Shown one piece after another: positions 18,271 through 27,446 of a stretch of 64,000 nt of DNA. The DNA is from Chitinophaga agrisoli (GTDB taxonomy: Bacteria; Bacteroidota; Bacteroidia; Chitinophagales; Chitinophagaceae). The stretch is from positions 1,118,327 to 1,182,326 of the forward strand of contig NZ_VUOC01000004.1 in the NCBI RefSeq assembly GCF_008386695.1. Direction: 5' to 3'. Under the pieces are notes generated by a model, which was not told the origin of the DNA, did no database searches, and was given only the letters and a program-made list of their open reading frames with translations. A program made the position numbers and the translations under genes. Positions within the stretch are counted from its first letter, which is position 1; each line of letters opens with the position of its first letter.

Positions 18271-18347
18271 GATTTTATGTTGACGGGTTAAAGCCCGTTT
18301 TGTGCTGTTTGTTGTGGGCCTGTTTATTGGCTTGACAGGCGGTGGCT

Positions 18348-18941
18348 TTACCCCTTTATAAAGATGGTGAGGCTTTTTGCGCCGTGGGCGCCTAATACCA
18401 GGGATTGCTCTATATCGGCGGTTTTGGAGGGGCCGGCAATGAATACGCCGAAGCCGGTCTGGGGGCCACCTATTCTTTCGTAGGCATGGTGCATGGTGGG
18501 CACGATGGCGCTTTGGTCCAGGACTACGGCGAGGTGTTGGGAGATAAAGGGCAGTACACGGACCTGGAGCTCTGCTTCTGTTAGCCAAAGGGCGCCGTTT
18601 TCGGCTACGCCTACCTGGGCCCTTACAATGGCCAGGTCTGCGTCCTGTAGCTGGCGGCCATCGCCGGTTTGCCAGTTGAGGGGCGCGGCGATGTCGTATA
18701 AGGAGGGGTCTGTGGCTACGACTTGCTGGATATTGGCATCTGAATAATACTGCTTCAGGAGAGCGGGGATCTCCGATTCATCTTTGATCTCCAGTATATG
18801 GCTGCCCATACCTGCCGCTACCTTGCGGAAGGTTTCCAGACTGGCCGGAGCAGGGCTGATGAAGGCCTGTAAGTCCGGTAAGGTGGCGACATCCGGTTGG
18901 TTGGCCTTTACGGCTTGTAATATGCGATCTCTGCTGTTCAT
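18348..18941 (-). CDS. lutC: Lactate utilisation protein C (LUD domain)
   Basis: 197 residues. LUD-domain features run through the protein: an N-terminal MNSRDRILQAVKA helix, ADLAIVRAQVGVAENGALWLTE in the middle and GPSKTADIEQSLVLGAHGAKSLTIFI at the end, which is the family's conserved C-terminal block. LutC is one of three proteins needed for L-lactate oxidation to pyruvate by the LutABC system. It is the last gene of the rha/lut run and is followed by the terminator at 18233-18270. The 100-base gap to lutB shows no clear signal. Confidence 0.92.
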   Translation of the reverse strand: MNSRDRILQAVKANQPDVATLPDLQAFISPAPASLETFRKVAAGMGSHILEIKDESEIPALLKQYYSDANIQQVVATDPSLYDIAAPLNWQTGDGRQLQDADLAIVRAQVGVAENGALWLTEAELQVRVLPFISQHLAVVLDQSAIVPTMHHAYERIGGPQTGFGVFIAGPSKTADIEQSLVLGAHGAKSLTIFIKG

Positions 18942-19041
18942 TGTCGGTGCTGTAATTAGGTTTTGCCGCTATACTGGTTTTGTTGCTGGTTGCTGTTCTC
19001 CCCTATTCGTTTCTATTCTCCCTGGCGCTTTCTGTTCTCCG

Positions 19042-20418
19042 TTATTGTTTCCGGTTTTCTTTGTACCAGTCTGCAAAGGAGGTTTTTGGCGCAGCGGGTA
19101 GTTCCCGTTGTTTGGACCAGGGATTAAAGCGGTTATTGGCTACGCCGGGCGCCAGGCGTAGGACCCAGCGGGCGGTTTTGCCGGCAAATTTATAGAGGCC
19201 GGGGCGTGAGAGGACGGAGGTCATCATCTTCATGCCGGCAGCTTTAGCGCCGGAGGCCTGGCCTTCCTGTGTTACCACCTGCCGCCATTTATAGAGCTGC
19301 TGGTGGATATCGATCTTTACCGGGCATACGTTGGAGCAGGAGCCGCATAAGGTGGATGCGAAGGGCAGATCTGCGTACTGCTTCATATCCAGGTTGGGCG
19401 CCAGGATAGCGCCTATGGGCCCCGCTATGGCGTTGTGGTAGCTATGTCCGCCGCTGCGGCGGTATACGGGGCAGGTATTCATACAGGCCCCGCAACGGAT
19501 GCATTTGAGTGAGTTGCGGAAATCTTCCCGGCCCAGTTGCCGGCTGCGGCCATTGTCAACCAGTATGATATGCAGTTGCTGACCCGGTTTGGGCGTGCGG
19601 AAATGGCTGCTGTAGGTAGTGATGGGCTGACCGGTAGCGCTGCGGGCCAACAGGCGAAGAAAAACGCCCAGGTGGCGGCGCTGGGGAATGATCTTTTCAA
19701 TGCCCATACAGGCAATGTGCACATCCGCCAGGTGGGCGCCCATGTCTGCATTGCCTTCGTTGGTGCATACAACCATCTCCCCTGTTTCTGCCACGGCAAA
19801 GTTTACGCCGGTAATGGCTACCCGGGACTGGATGAACTCCGAGCGCAGGTGGGCACGGGCAGCGGCCGTCAGGAACTGGGGGTCTGCGTTGCCGGCAGGC
19901 GTGCCCAGGTGCTCATGGAACAGGTCGCCGATCTCCTCTTTCTTTTTATGGATGCAGGGTAATACGATGTGACTGGGCGGTTCCTTGGCCAGCTGCACGA
20001 TGCGCTCACCCAGGTCCGTATCGATCACTTCTATGCCGTGGTCTGCGAGGTAGTGGTTCAGGTGGCACTCTTCCGTGAGCATGGATTTACTTTTGACCAT
20101 GCGTTTTACGTTCTGTTCCTGCAACAGGCCCAGGACGATACGGTTATGCTCTTCCGCATCCGCGGCCCAATGCACGGTAGCGCCGTTCTGCTGCGCGTTA
20201 CGCTCAAACTCCAGGAGGTAATCGTGCAGGTTGCCCAGCACGTTATGTTTTATGCGGGAAGCGGCTTCCCGCAGCTCTTCCCATTCCGGAATGCTCCAGG
20301 CCATCTTGTCGCGCTTCTGACGAACCCACCAGAGGGTTTCATCGTGCCAGTTTACACGGGGCTCGTTGGCATTGAATTGTTCTGCTAAGGCAGCGTGATC
20401 TTTTATGCTTGTGTCCAT
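19042..20418 (-). CDS. lutB: Lactate utilisation iron-sulfur protein B
   Basis: 458 residues, typical length. The N-terminal LUD domain includes GVNFAVAETGEMVVCTNEGN near residue 205. Two 4Fe-4S motifs follow: CIRCGACMNTCPVYRRSGG at about 306-324 and CGSCSNVCPVKI at about 357-368. LutB carries the iron-sulfur clusters of the LutABC L-lactate dehydrogenase complex in the cytoplasm. It lies directly downstream of lutA with a gap of 28 bases. Confidence 0.94.
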   Translation of the reverse strand: MDTSIKDHAALAEQFNANEPRVNWHDETLWWVRQKRDKMAWSIPEWEELREAASRIKHNVLGNLHDYLLEFERNAQQNGATVHWAADAEEHNRIVLGLLQEQNVKRMVKSKSMLTEECHLNHYLADHGIEVIDTDLGERIVQLAKEPPSHIVLPCIHKKKEEIGDLFHEHLGTPAGNADPQFLTAAARAHLRSEFIQSRVAITGVNFAVAETGEMVVCTNEGNADMGAHLADVHIACMGIEKIIPQRRHLGVFLRLLARSATGQPITTYSSHFRTPKPGQQLHIILVDNGRSRQLGREDFRNSLKCIRCGACMNTCPVYRRSGGHSYHNAIAGPIGAILAPNLDMKQYADLPFASTLCGSCSNVCPVKIDIHQQLYKWRQVVTQEGQASGAKAAGMKMMTSVLSRPGLYKFAGKTARWVLRLAPGVANNRFNPWSKQRELPAAPKTSFADWYKENRKQ

Positions 20419-20446
20419 GGGTAGTGCTGATGTTAGCGGATCATTA

Positions 20447-21181
20447 TTATCCGTGATTCAGAATTTCTGCGATGTGTAAAACCTTTACCGGGCTATTCTG
20501 GCGGCGGAGGATGCCTTCCATATGCATCAGGCAGCTTACATCGTTACTGGTGATGTATTCTGCGCCGTGCTGGATATGGTCTTCTACGCGGTCTTTGCCC
20601 ATTTTTACGGATACGGCCTCCTCGAAAACGCAGAAGGTACCGCCAAAACCGCAACATTCATCGGCACGGCTTAATTCCACTAATTCCAGCCCATTCACCA
20701 TGTTCAGCAGCTGCTGCGGTTTGGAGAAGGGCTGACCTACCAGTTCGGTCATCTGCGACAGATGCAGGCCACGCTGGCCGTGGCAGGCCTGGTGTATACC
20801 TACCCGATGCGGGAACCTGGCGGTGAGCTGTTTTACCTGCAGCACGTCTGTGAGGAATTCCGACAGCTCGTAAATATGCTGGCGGATATGGGTAGCGGCT
20901 TTTTCGTTGTCCGCCACATGCAGGTGATCCTTGATGTGCAGCACACAGCTGCCGGAAGGGCCTACTATGTAGTCGTAATCCTTAAAATGATCGGTGAACA
21001 GGTGGTTGCAGCCATCTGTCAGGTGCTCAAACCCTGAGTTGGCCATGGGCTGTCCGCAGCAGGTTTGCCCGGACGGGTAGCCTACTTCGCAACCCAGTTT
21101 TTCCAGTAACTGTAATGTAGCAATGCCAACCTGCGGGTAGAACTGATCAATGTAACATGGAATAAATAATCCCACCTTCAT
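20447..21181 (-). CDS. lutA: Lactate utilisation protein A (Fe-S oxidoreductase, CCG domains)
   Basis: About 244 residues from ATG at 21179-21181. This start is chosen because MKVGLFIPCYIDQFYP is the conserved N-terminus and AGGA stands seven bases before the ATG; a longer frame to 21229 has no support. Two cysteine-rich CCG repeats are visible: GQTCCGQPMANSG near residue 45 and DECCGFGGTF near residue 190. Together with LutB and LutC it converts L-lactate to pyruvate. Its place straight after rhaB argues that it handles lactate made from rhamnose-derived lactaldehyde. Confidence 0.94.
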   Translation of the reverse strand: MKVGLFIPCYIDQFYPQVGIATLQLLEKLGCEVGYPSGQTCCGQPMANSGFEHLTDGCNHLFTDHFKDYDYIVGPSGSCVLHIKDHLHVADNEKAATHIRQHIYELSEFLTDVLQVKQLTARFPHRVGIHQACHGQRGLHLSQMTELVGQPFSKPQQLLNMVNGLELVELSRADECCGFGGTFCVFEEAVSVKMGKDRVEDHIQHGAEYITSNDVSCLMHMEGILRRQNSPVKVLHIAEILNHG

Positions 21182-21272
21182 ATAATTCCTGTTTAAGCTA
21201 TTGGGAAAGGTAGTACGCCTACCAGTCATGATATTATGCTTTCTTACCTAATGTTTGTTCCTTTTTGCCTTT

Positions 21273-22646
21273 TTACACCTGTTGGATGCTTTCTGTCTTG
21301 TAGTACTTCAGTTCCACCAGGTCGCCGGGTAAGGAGCGGGGGTTCCAGTGACGGTGGATGGCCAGCGCTGCGCCAACGGCGGTAGCCTGGGCCACGGAAG
21401 CGGCGTAGACCTCCAGCTGAGGGAAGGCTGCGGCCAGCAGGTGCATATATAACGGGTTGCGGCTAAAGCCGCCATCGACAAAAATACGTTTCACGGGGGT
21501 ATTGTCAAGGACCAGCTGGGTGGACTGCAGTTGTGCGGCCACCAGGTCTATCATCAGCTGGTGATAAGCCCTTTCATAATCAGGGAAACCGGCCAATGGG
21601 CGGTTAGAGAAGTGTGATAAGGCGGGGGCAACGGGTATATCGAGGGTGCGGGCCAGCAGCGGGTCAAACTCCACCTGTTTGTAATAATCCGGCGCTACCT
21701 GGAAATGGGCGGCCAGCAGGCGGGTCTGCAGTTCGTGCTCCTGTCCGGCGAAGAGGCGGGACGCTTTTACAGGGCGGCCCTGGTATTCCATATAACAGAG
21801 GCAGTCCTGTTGCAGCTCTTCTGCTGTCAGGGGACGATGGTTGAACGGGTTGAGGGTGATGCACCAGGTACCGGTAGAGATGAGCGCAAAAGGCTCCGTA
21901 AAAGTGGCCAGGTACGGGATGAGCGCGGCGGAGCTATCGTGCAGGCCGGCGCCGGCCACCAAACGATCGTTCTCCAGCTGCGCGGTCATCACGGCATCTG
22001 AAGGGAAGATGGGCGGCAGTTTATCCGTAATGCCCTCCTGCCCTACCCAGTGATGGTATTTTTGCTGTGGAAAATCCCATAACATGGTATGGCAGCCAAT
22101 GCTGGTAATATCCGTGCAGGCATGTCCGGTGACCAGGTAACTGATGTACTGCGGCAGGTGCAGTGCATGGCGGGTAGCCTGGTACAGGGCCGGTTGCTGG
22201 TATTTAAGCCTGTACAGTTGCAGCCCTGAATTAAGGCTGCCCAGCACCGGCGAAGCCGTGATACCGGGCAGCTCGTCAGCCGTGTTATAATCGGCAAAAA
22301 ATTTATCTTGCAGGTCCGGCGGAAAAGGTTTGAGGTAATTATACAAAGGGGCTATTACCTGCCCTTCTTCATTGATCAACACAAAACTGGCGCCGTAGGC
22401 GGAACAATTGAACGCTTTTACCCGGTATTGCCGCAAAGCCAGCATTTCCTGCAAGGTTTGGCGCACCCAGGCGGCGAGGGCCTGCACATCTTCGCAGGCA
22501 TCCCCATCTTCGTCTGTTATTTCCGGGAAACGGCAGTTGTTTTCCCATACGATCCGGTAATGTTCGTCTATAAGGAAGCCCTTTTTGTTTGTTTTACCTA
22601 TGTCTAATATAGCTACTACAGGTAGCCTCTCCGGACCTCGATCCAT
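21273..22646 (-). CDS. rhaB: Rhamnulokinase (FGGY family)
   Basis: 457 residues. The FGGY N-terminal phosphate loop is VAILDIGKTNKKGFLIDE at about 10-27. Later blocks are LNSGLQLYRLKYQQPALY, GCHTMLWDFPQQ, FALISTGTWCITLNPFNHRPL and IFVDGGFSRNPLYMHLLAAAFP, the last being the ATP-binding region. It phosphorylates L-rhamnulose at O1. The gene follows rhaI after 113 bases that carry three phased 16-19 bp repeats, so it may have its own regulated promoter. A close FGGY relative acting on L-fuculose is possible, but the surrounding genes point to rhamnose. Confidence 0.9.
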   Translation of the reverse strand: MDRGPERLPVVAILDIGKTNKKGFLIDEHYRIVWENNCRFPEITDEDGDACEDVQALAAWVRQTLQEMLALRQYRVKAFNCSAYGASFVLINEEGQVIAPLYNYLKPFPPDLQDKFFADYNTADELPGITASPVLGSLNSGLQLYRLKYQQPALYQATRHALHLPQYISYLVTGHACTDITSIGCHTMLWDFPQQKYHHWVGQEGITDKLPPIFPSDAVMTAQLENDRLVAGAGLHDSSAALIPYLATFTEPFALISTGTWCITLNPFNHRPLTAEELQQDCLCYMEYQGRPVKASRLFAGQEHELQTRLLAAHFQVAPDYYKQVEFDPLLARTLDIPVAPALSHFSNRPLAGFPDYERAYHQLMIDLVAAQLQSTQLVLDNTPVKRIFVDGGFSRNPLYMHLLAAAFPQLEVYAASVAQATAVGAALAIHRHWNPRSLPGDLVELKYYKTESIQQV

Positions 22647-22672
22647 ACAAATCTATTTAAAAGAAAAACCTT

Positions 22673-22734
22673 GTTGAACGCTTTTAACCCGGCGTTGAAC
22701 GCTTTTAACCCGGGGGTTGAACGCTTTTAATACG
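22673..22734 (-). promoter_or_regulatory. Three phased repeats upstream of rhaB, probable operator array
   Basis: GTTGAACGCTTTTAACCCG at 22673-22691 and at 22694-22712, and GTTGAACGCTTTTAATACG at 22716-22734. Spacing is 21 then 22 bp, about two helical turns, which puts the copies on one face of the DNA. Each contains the imperfect palindrome GTTGAA...TTTAAC. The reversed core GTTAAAAGCG recurs at 15348 upstream of the GntR regulator. They end 26 bases before the rhaB ATG. Operator function is inferred. Confidence 0.6.
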
Positions 22735-22759
22735 AGTAGCACACGGGTTGCATATAAGT

Positions 22760-24034
22760 TTACAACCCAGTTGCCACCGTCTTCGCTCCTCTTTCCCTGA
22801 TCAGCTGATCCCTTACTTTAAGACTGCGGTACAGTTTTACCGGCTGGATAGCGGCGCCGCTGAGCAGCCTTGCCTGGGCAACCAGGGGACGTACATCTGT
22901 ACGGTAGGCTTCCTGGAGTATTTCCTGGGCGGTCACCACGTCGTTTGACTGGCGGGCCGCTTCCAGGGCTTTGGCATCTACCAAAAGCGCCTGCGCGTAG
23001 GCGATCATGATGGCCTCTACGGATTGCAGCAGGTCTTCCAGCGGGTCTTTTACATTGTGGGAGGCGTCTATCATCCAGCCCAGGTCTGTAGCGTGGCGCA
23101 TGCCGCGGGCGTCCATACCTTCTACCAATTCGTTGAAGATGAGGAACAGCTGGTAGGGGTTGATGCTGCCTACGGTGAGGTCATCATCCCCGTACTTGGA
23201 ATCATTAAAGTGGAAACCGGCCAGTTTGCCTTCCATCAGCAGTAAAGCTACGATCTGCTCAATGTTGGCATTGGGCAGGTGGTGGCCAAGATCTACCAGG
23301 GTAAGGGCCTTGCTGCCCAGTTTGTTGGCCAGCATAAGGGATTGTCCCCAGTCTGCAATGGTAGTGGAGTAGAAATTGGGCTCGCTGCATTTGTATTCGA
23401 TATACAACTTCCAATCGTCCGGCAGGGCGGCATAGATCTCCTGCAGGCTTTCCAGGGTGCGCTGAAACGCCTGGCGGAAATTGAGCTGTCCCGGGAAGTT
23501 GGAGCCGTCTGACAGCCAGAGGCTCAGTACATCTGAGCCCAGCTCAATACCGTATTTGACCACCTCTATATTATGTTCAATGGCTTGTTTGCGCACGGCT
23601 TTATCCGTGTGGTGCAGGGAGCCGAACTTATAGCTATGCGCCTGGCCGGGCTGGTCCTGGAAGGTGTTGGAGTTCACCGCATCAAAGCGCAGGTCGTGCT
23701 GGGCAGCCAGGGCTTTAATGGCAGGCGCGTTCTCCGGGATATCCCAGGGAATGTGCAGGGAAATGGAGCCGCTGGAGCGGTTGAGGGCGTGCAGCAGGCC
23801 TACATCCCCGATCTTCTCTTCCAGGTTACGGGGCTCACCGCCGCCGGAAAAACGGCCAAAACGGGTACCGCCGGTGCCTAATGCCCAGCTGGGAATGGCT
23901 ACCTGGAATTCCTGCAACTGCTGCAGCACGTATTGTATATCGGGCACTTTATCTGCCAAATGGAGGAAAGCGCGGTCATGGTCCTTATGCGAGTCGCTGT
24001 TAAAGCTGTCTATATGATGCTGGTCGAGTTTCAT
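22760..24034 (-). CDS. rhaI: L-rhamnose isomerase, RhaI (TIM-barrel) type
   Basis: 424 residues. The N-terminal ALGTGGTRFGRFSGGGEPRN near residue 55 and SLHIPWDIPENAPAIK near 97 are typical of the Pseudomonas stutzeri-type L-rhamnose isomerase. Metal-ligand regions appear as YIEYKCSEPNFYSTTIADWG (Glu and Asp) and VDLGHHLPNANIEQIVALLL, then GFHFNDSKYGDDDL and DLGWMIDASHNVKDPLEDLLQ. It converts L-rhamnose to L-rhamnulose. This form is unrelated in length to E. coli RhaA but performs the same step. It sits 118 bases after the aldolase/dehydrogenase gene, with a hairpin in the gap. Confidence 0.93.
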   Translation of the reverse strand: MKLDQHHIDSFNSDSHKDHDRAFLHLADKVPDIQYVLQQLQEFQVAIPSWALGTGGTRFGRFSGGGEPRNLEEKIGDVGLLHALNRSSGSISLHIPWDIPENAPAIKALAAQHDLRFDAVNSNTFQDQPGQAHSYKFGSLHHTDKAVRKQAIEHNIEVVKYGIELGSDVLSLWLSDGSNFPGQLNFRQAFQRTLESLQEIYAALPDDWKLYIEYKCSEPNFYSTTIADWGQSLMLANKLGSKALTLVDLGHHLPNANIEQIVALLLMEGKLAGFHFNDSKYGDDDLTVGSINPYQLFLIFNELVEGMDARGMRHATDLGWMIDASHNVKDPLEDLLQSVEAIMIAYAQALLVDAKALEAARQSNDVVTAQEILQEAYRTDVRPLVAQARLLSGAAIQPVKLYRSLKVRDQLIRERGAKTVATGL

Positions 24035-24077
24035 AACGGATGATCGTTTTAATCAAATTAAGCATTAAGCAGGAATA

Positions 24078-24132
24078 ATTAATGAACATGGCCGCCTGTC
24101 ACCGGAGGTAAAAGGGGCCATGTATCATTAAT
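24078..24132 (-). promoter_or_regulatory. Intercistronic hairpin between rhaDE and rhaI
   Basis: ATTAATGAACATGGCC at 24078-24093 pairs with GGCCATGTATCATTAAT at 24116-24132, 16 bp with a single one-base bulge, loop 22 bases. No T-run follows on the minus strand, so it is more likely an RNA processing or stability element than a terminator. Confidence 0.6.
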
Positions 24133-24152
24133 TATCCATTGTTCATTGTTGA

Positions 24153-26273
24153 TTATCTAACAAAAGCGGTGGCTACGCCGCCGTCTACATTCAGGACGTT
24201 GCCGGTAGATTTGTTCAACAGTCCGCCTACGAAAGCGAAGCAGGCTGCAGCAATATCTTCCGGTAAGATCACCTCATTGAGGAGGGTGCGTTTGGCATAG
24301 AAGGACGGCAGTTCTTCCACTTTGATGCCGTATGCTTTGGCGCGGCCTTCTGCCCAGGCGCCTTCCCAGATCTTGCTGTCTGCTATTACGGCGTCCGGGT
24401 TGATCACGTTCACGCGGATGCGGTCTTTGCCCAGCTCAGCCGCATTAAGGCGGCTCAGGTGCAGCTGTGCCGCTTTAGCAGAGCCGTAGCCGGCATTATT
24501 GGGGCCGGACATGAGGGCGTTCTTGCTCACGATGTTCAGTACATCGCCGCCGGTATCCTGCTTACGCATGATATTTACGCCTTCCTGTGTAACGAGGAAC
24601 TGGCCTTTTACCAGTACATCATATAAGAGGTCCCAATCTTTTTCTGTATGCTCTTCGATGGGTTTGGAGATGGAAAGGCCGGCGCAGTTCACTACCAGGT
24701 CTACCCCGCCAAAAGCCAGGGCAGCTGTTTTGTAGGCGTTGCGGATATCTTCGCCGCTGGTCACATCCAGGATGGCGGTAGCAAATACATCTGCAGAATA
24801 GCTTTTGCCAAAATCCGCTTTAGCGGCTTCCAGGCGGCCAGCGTCGTTGTCGTTGATGACCACACAGGCGCCTTCATCTGCAAACTTTTTAGCGATCGCC
24901 TTACCGATGCCGCCCGCGCTACCGGTGATGAGCGCAATACGGCCGGATAAAGGCTTAGGTTTGGGCATACGCTGGAGCTTTGCTTCTTCCAGCAGCCAGT
25001 ATTCGATATTAAACGCTTCCTGACGGGGCAGGGAGGTATATTCAGAGATGGCTTCTGATCCCCTCATTACATTAATGGCATTAATGTAAAACTCAGCGGC
25101 TACCCTGGCGGTCTGCTTATCCTTGGAGAAGGTGAACATACCGATACCAGGATAAAGGATCACCACCGGGTTCGCATCGCGGATAGCGGGCGAATTGGGA
25201 TGTTTGCAGCTGTTATAGTAGTCCGCATACATCTTGCGGTATTCTTCGAACTGGGGGGCCAGTTTAGCTTTAAGGGCGGTTACATCTGACAGGTCTTCTT
25301 CCGGCTGCAGGTTCAGCACGAGGGGGCTGATCTTGGTGCGGAGGAAGTGATCCGGGCAGCTGGTACCCATGGGGGCCAGGCGATCCAGATCGTTGGAGTT
25401 GATGAAGTTCAGCACGCGCTCATCATCCGTAAAATGACCCACCATGCGGGTATGACCGGAGCAAAGGCCGCGTAATACGGGCGCCAGTGCCGCCGCCTGT
25501 TGGGTGCGGATCTCTTTAGCCGCGGGCTGGATACGGGCGCCGCCAAATACGGGGCGTTTTTTGCCATAGTTTGCTTCCAGGTAGTCTGCACAACGCTCTA
25601 TTACTTCGAGGGTATTGATATAACTTTCGTAAGCGGTATCGCCCCAGGTGAACAGGCCATGGGAGCCTAACATGATACCACGGATACCGGGGTTATCGTT
25701 CAGGCACTGGCGCAGTTTGAGGCCCAGGTCAAAACCGGGGCGCTGCCATTCTACCCAGCCAATGGTACCGTTAAACAGCTCCTGCGTAATGCGTTTGCCG
25801 TCCTTAGCCGCCGCGATAGCGATAGCCGCATCCGGGTGCAGGTGATCGATATGTTTGAAGGGCAGGAAGCCATGCAGGGGCGTATCGATAGACGGCGCTT
25901 TGGAGCTGAGGTCAAAGATACAGTGGTTAAAGAGCTCCACCATTTCATCTTCATGATCGATGCCGCGGTAGATATTCTCCAGGCTGCGCAGGCGCTCCAC
26001 GTACAATGCTGCCAGTCCGCTTTTTTTCAATGTCCCCAGGTCACCGCCGGAGCCTTTTACCCACATTACTTCTGTTTGACGGCCAGTAAGCGGATCTGTG
26101 GACATTACCTTGCAGGAGGTATTACCGCCGCCATAATTGGTAAGGCGCAGATCGGCGCCCAGGAGGTTGGAGCGGTAAATTAACAATGCCACTTCATCGC
26201 CGGCCAGCGCAGCGGCCCTGGCTTCATCCCATAAGTAGCTTACATGTTTGAATGTTGATGCAGAAACTGACAT
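24153..26273 (-). CDS. rhaEW: Bifunctional rhamnulose-1-phosphate aldolase / lactaldehyde dehydrogenase
   Basis: 706 residues, a fusion. Residues about 1-420 are a class II aldolase domain (NLLGADLRLTNYGGGNTSCKV near 33, HLHPDAAIAIAAAKDGK near 144, MLGSHGLFTWGDTAYESY near 205: His metal ligands). Residues about 440-706 are a short-chain dehydrogenase with IALITGSAGGIGKAIAKKF as cofactor loop and YGSAKAAQ as active site. The first half splits L-rhamnulose-1-phosphate into DHAP and L-lactaldehyde. The second half is expected to oxidise the aldehyde to L-lactate, as in the RhaEW enzyme of Bacillus (also called RhaDE-type). The downstream lutABC genes fit this product. Confidence 0.92.
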   Translation of the reverse strand: MSVSASTFKHVSYLWDEARAAALAGDEVALLIYRSNLLGADLRLTNYGGGNTSCKVMSTDPLTGRQTEVMWVKGSGGDLGTLKKSGLAALYVERLRSLENIYRGIDHEDEMVELFNHCIFDLSSKAPSIDTPLHGFLPFKHIDHLHPDAAIAIAAAKDGKRITQELFNGTIGWVEWQRPGFDLGLKLRQCLNDNPGIRGIMLGSHGLFTWGDTAYESYINTLEVIERCADYLEANYGKKRPVFGGARIQPAAKEIRTQQAAALAPVLRGLCSGHTRMVGHFTDDERVLNFINSNDLDRLAPMGTSCPDHFLRTKISPLVLNLQPEEDLSDVTALKAKLAPQFEEYRKMYADYYNSCKHPNSPAIRDANPVVILYPGIGMFTFSKDKQTARVAAEFYINAINVMRGSEAISEYTSLPRQEAFNIEYWLLEEAKLQRMPKPKPLSGRIALITGSAGGIGKAIAKKFADEGACVVINDNDAGRLEAAKADFGKSYSADVFATAILDVTSGEDIRNAYKTAALAFGGVDLVVNCAGLSISKPIEEHTEKDWDLLYDVLVKGQFLVTQEGVNIMRKQDTGGDVLNIVSKNALMSGPNNAGYGSAKAAQLHLSRLNAAELGKDRIRVNVINPDAVIADSKIWEGAWAEGRAKAYGIKVEELPSFYAKRTLLNEVILPEDIAAACFAFVGGLLNKSTGNVLNVDGGVATAFVR

Positions 26274-26306
26274 TTATATTAGCTTTTAGTAGTTAGCTGT
26301 TAGCTT

Positions 26307-27362
26307 TTAGATTGAATTCCCATATCCTACCAATAATACAGAGATCATAATGGTGAGGATACCTAGTAATATTGTGCTGAATGTTTTCTTACTTACGCCT
26401 TTCCACTCGCGGAGGGTGATGCCCCAGAGGCTGGATACCATAATGATAAAGGCCATATGCAAGATCCAGGAGCTGGCGCCGTTGCCCAGCTTACTTTCGC
26501 CCATGCCATAGAAAAAGAATTGCAGGAACCAGGTGGTGCCTGCCACCGCGGCAAAGAAATAGTTGCTGGCCAGCGGAGTGGCTTTATTGGTATAATCACC
26601 GAAGGTACGGTTGCGCACATTCAACAATACACACCATAAAAGATTGGTGGTCAACCCACCCCAGAGCAGTACTACAAAGATCACATTGTTCTGGAATAAG
26701 GGGTTGCTGCCCTGCTGAACAGCTATCTCCGCCATAGGTTTGCCGGCCTCTATACCAAAATTGAAACAGGCGCTGAGGATACCGGAGATGGTAGCTACAA
26801 TCAGGCCTTTGCGCAGGTTAAATTCCTGGATGCTTTCTTTTTTCTGCTCTTCCGGCAGCTCGCGTTCTTTCATAACGCCTGCCTTACCGCAGATGGCGAT
26901 ACCCAGCAAACATACTACTACGCCCGCCAGTACCATCAGGCCGCTGTTGCTGTGCAACATGGAGGAGAAGGTAACGGCGCCTGCTTCACTGCTAACCAGA
27001 TCGCGGTAAATGGGCGGGATAAGGGAGCCGAAAGCGGAGGTATACCCCAGGGCTACGGACATCCCTAATGAGAGCCCCAGGTAACGCATGGCCAGGCCAA
27101 AGGTAAGGCCGCCAATGCCCCAGAGGATGCCCATGAAATAAGTCCAGAACAGGGTACTGCTTTCCGTATTGCGGATAATGGCCATAAAGTCCGGCACGGT
27201 GATCCAGGCTGCCAGGAAAGGGACGATGAGCCAGGAGAAAAAGCCGCCTACGATCCAATAGCTTTCCCAGGCCCAGTTCTTTACTTTCTTAAATGGTATA
27301 TAAAAACTGCCGGAAGCAAAGCCGCCGATGAAATGGAAAAAAACGCCTAAAATAGCTTGCAT
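26307..27362 (-). CDS. rhaT: L-rhamnose/proton symporter
   Basis: 351 residues with about ten membrane helices, the size and layout of RhaT. Family-like stretches are GVFFHFIGGFASGSFYIPFKKVKNWAWESYW at the N-terminus and GILWGIGGLTFGLAMRYLGLSLGMSVALGYTSAFGSLIPP near residue 90. It brings L-rhamnose across the inner membrane. It is the first gene of the minus-strand rha/lut run; the 165 bases upstream hold the helicase gene's terminator and a CAAAAATA (reverse of TATTTTTG) -7 candidate at 27431-27438, but no clear -33 element. Confidence 0.93.
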   Translation of the reverse strand: MQAILGVFFHFIGGFASGSFYIPFKKVKNWAWESYWIVGGFFSWLIVPFLAAWITVPDFMAIIRNTESSTLFWTYFMGILWGIGGLTFGLAMRYLGLSLGMSVALGYTSAFGSLIPPIYRDLVSSEAGAVTFSSMLHSNSGLMVLAGVVVCLLGIAICGKAGVMKERELPEEQKKESIQEFNLRKGLIVATISGILSACFNFGIEAGKPMAEIAVQQGSNPLFQNNVIFVVLLWGGLTTNLLWCVLLNVRNRTFGDYTNKATPLASNYFFAAVAGTTWFLQFFFYGMGESKLGNGASSWILHMAFIIMVSSLWGITLREWKGVSKKTFSTILLGILTIMISVLLVGYGNSI

Positions 27363-27446
27363 AAGTGTGGAATTGTATTTAAATCAGTCGATTGAGGGAA
27401 TACCGTTTGCATTCCATGGGCTGAATATTCCAAAAATAAAGAAAGG

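Noticed and set aside
22673-22734. Possible small CRISPR array
   Set aside because: The repeats are separated by only 2-3 bases, so there are no spacers, and no cas gene is present.
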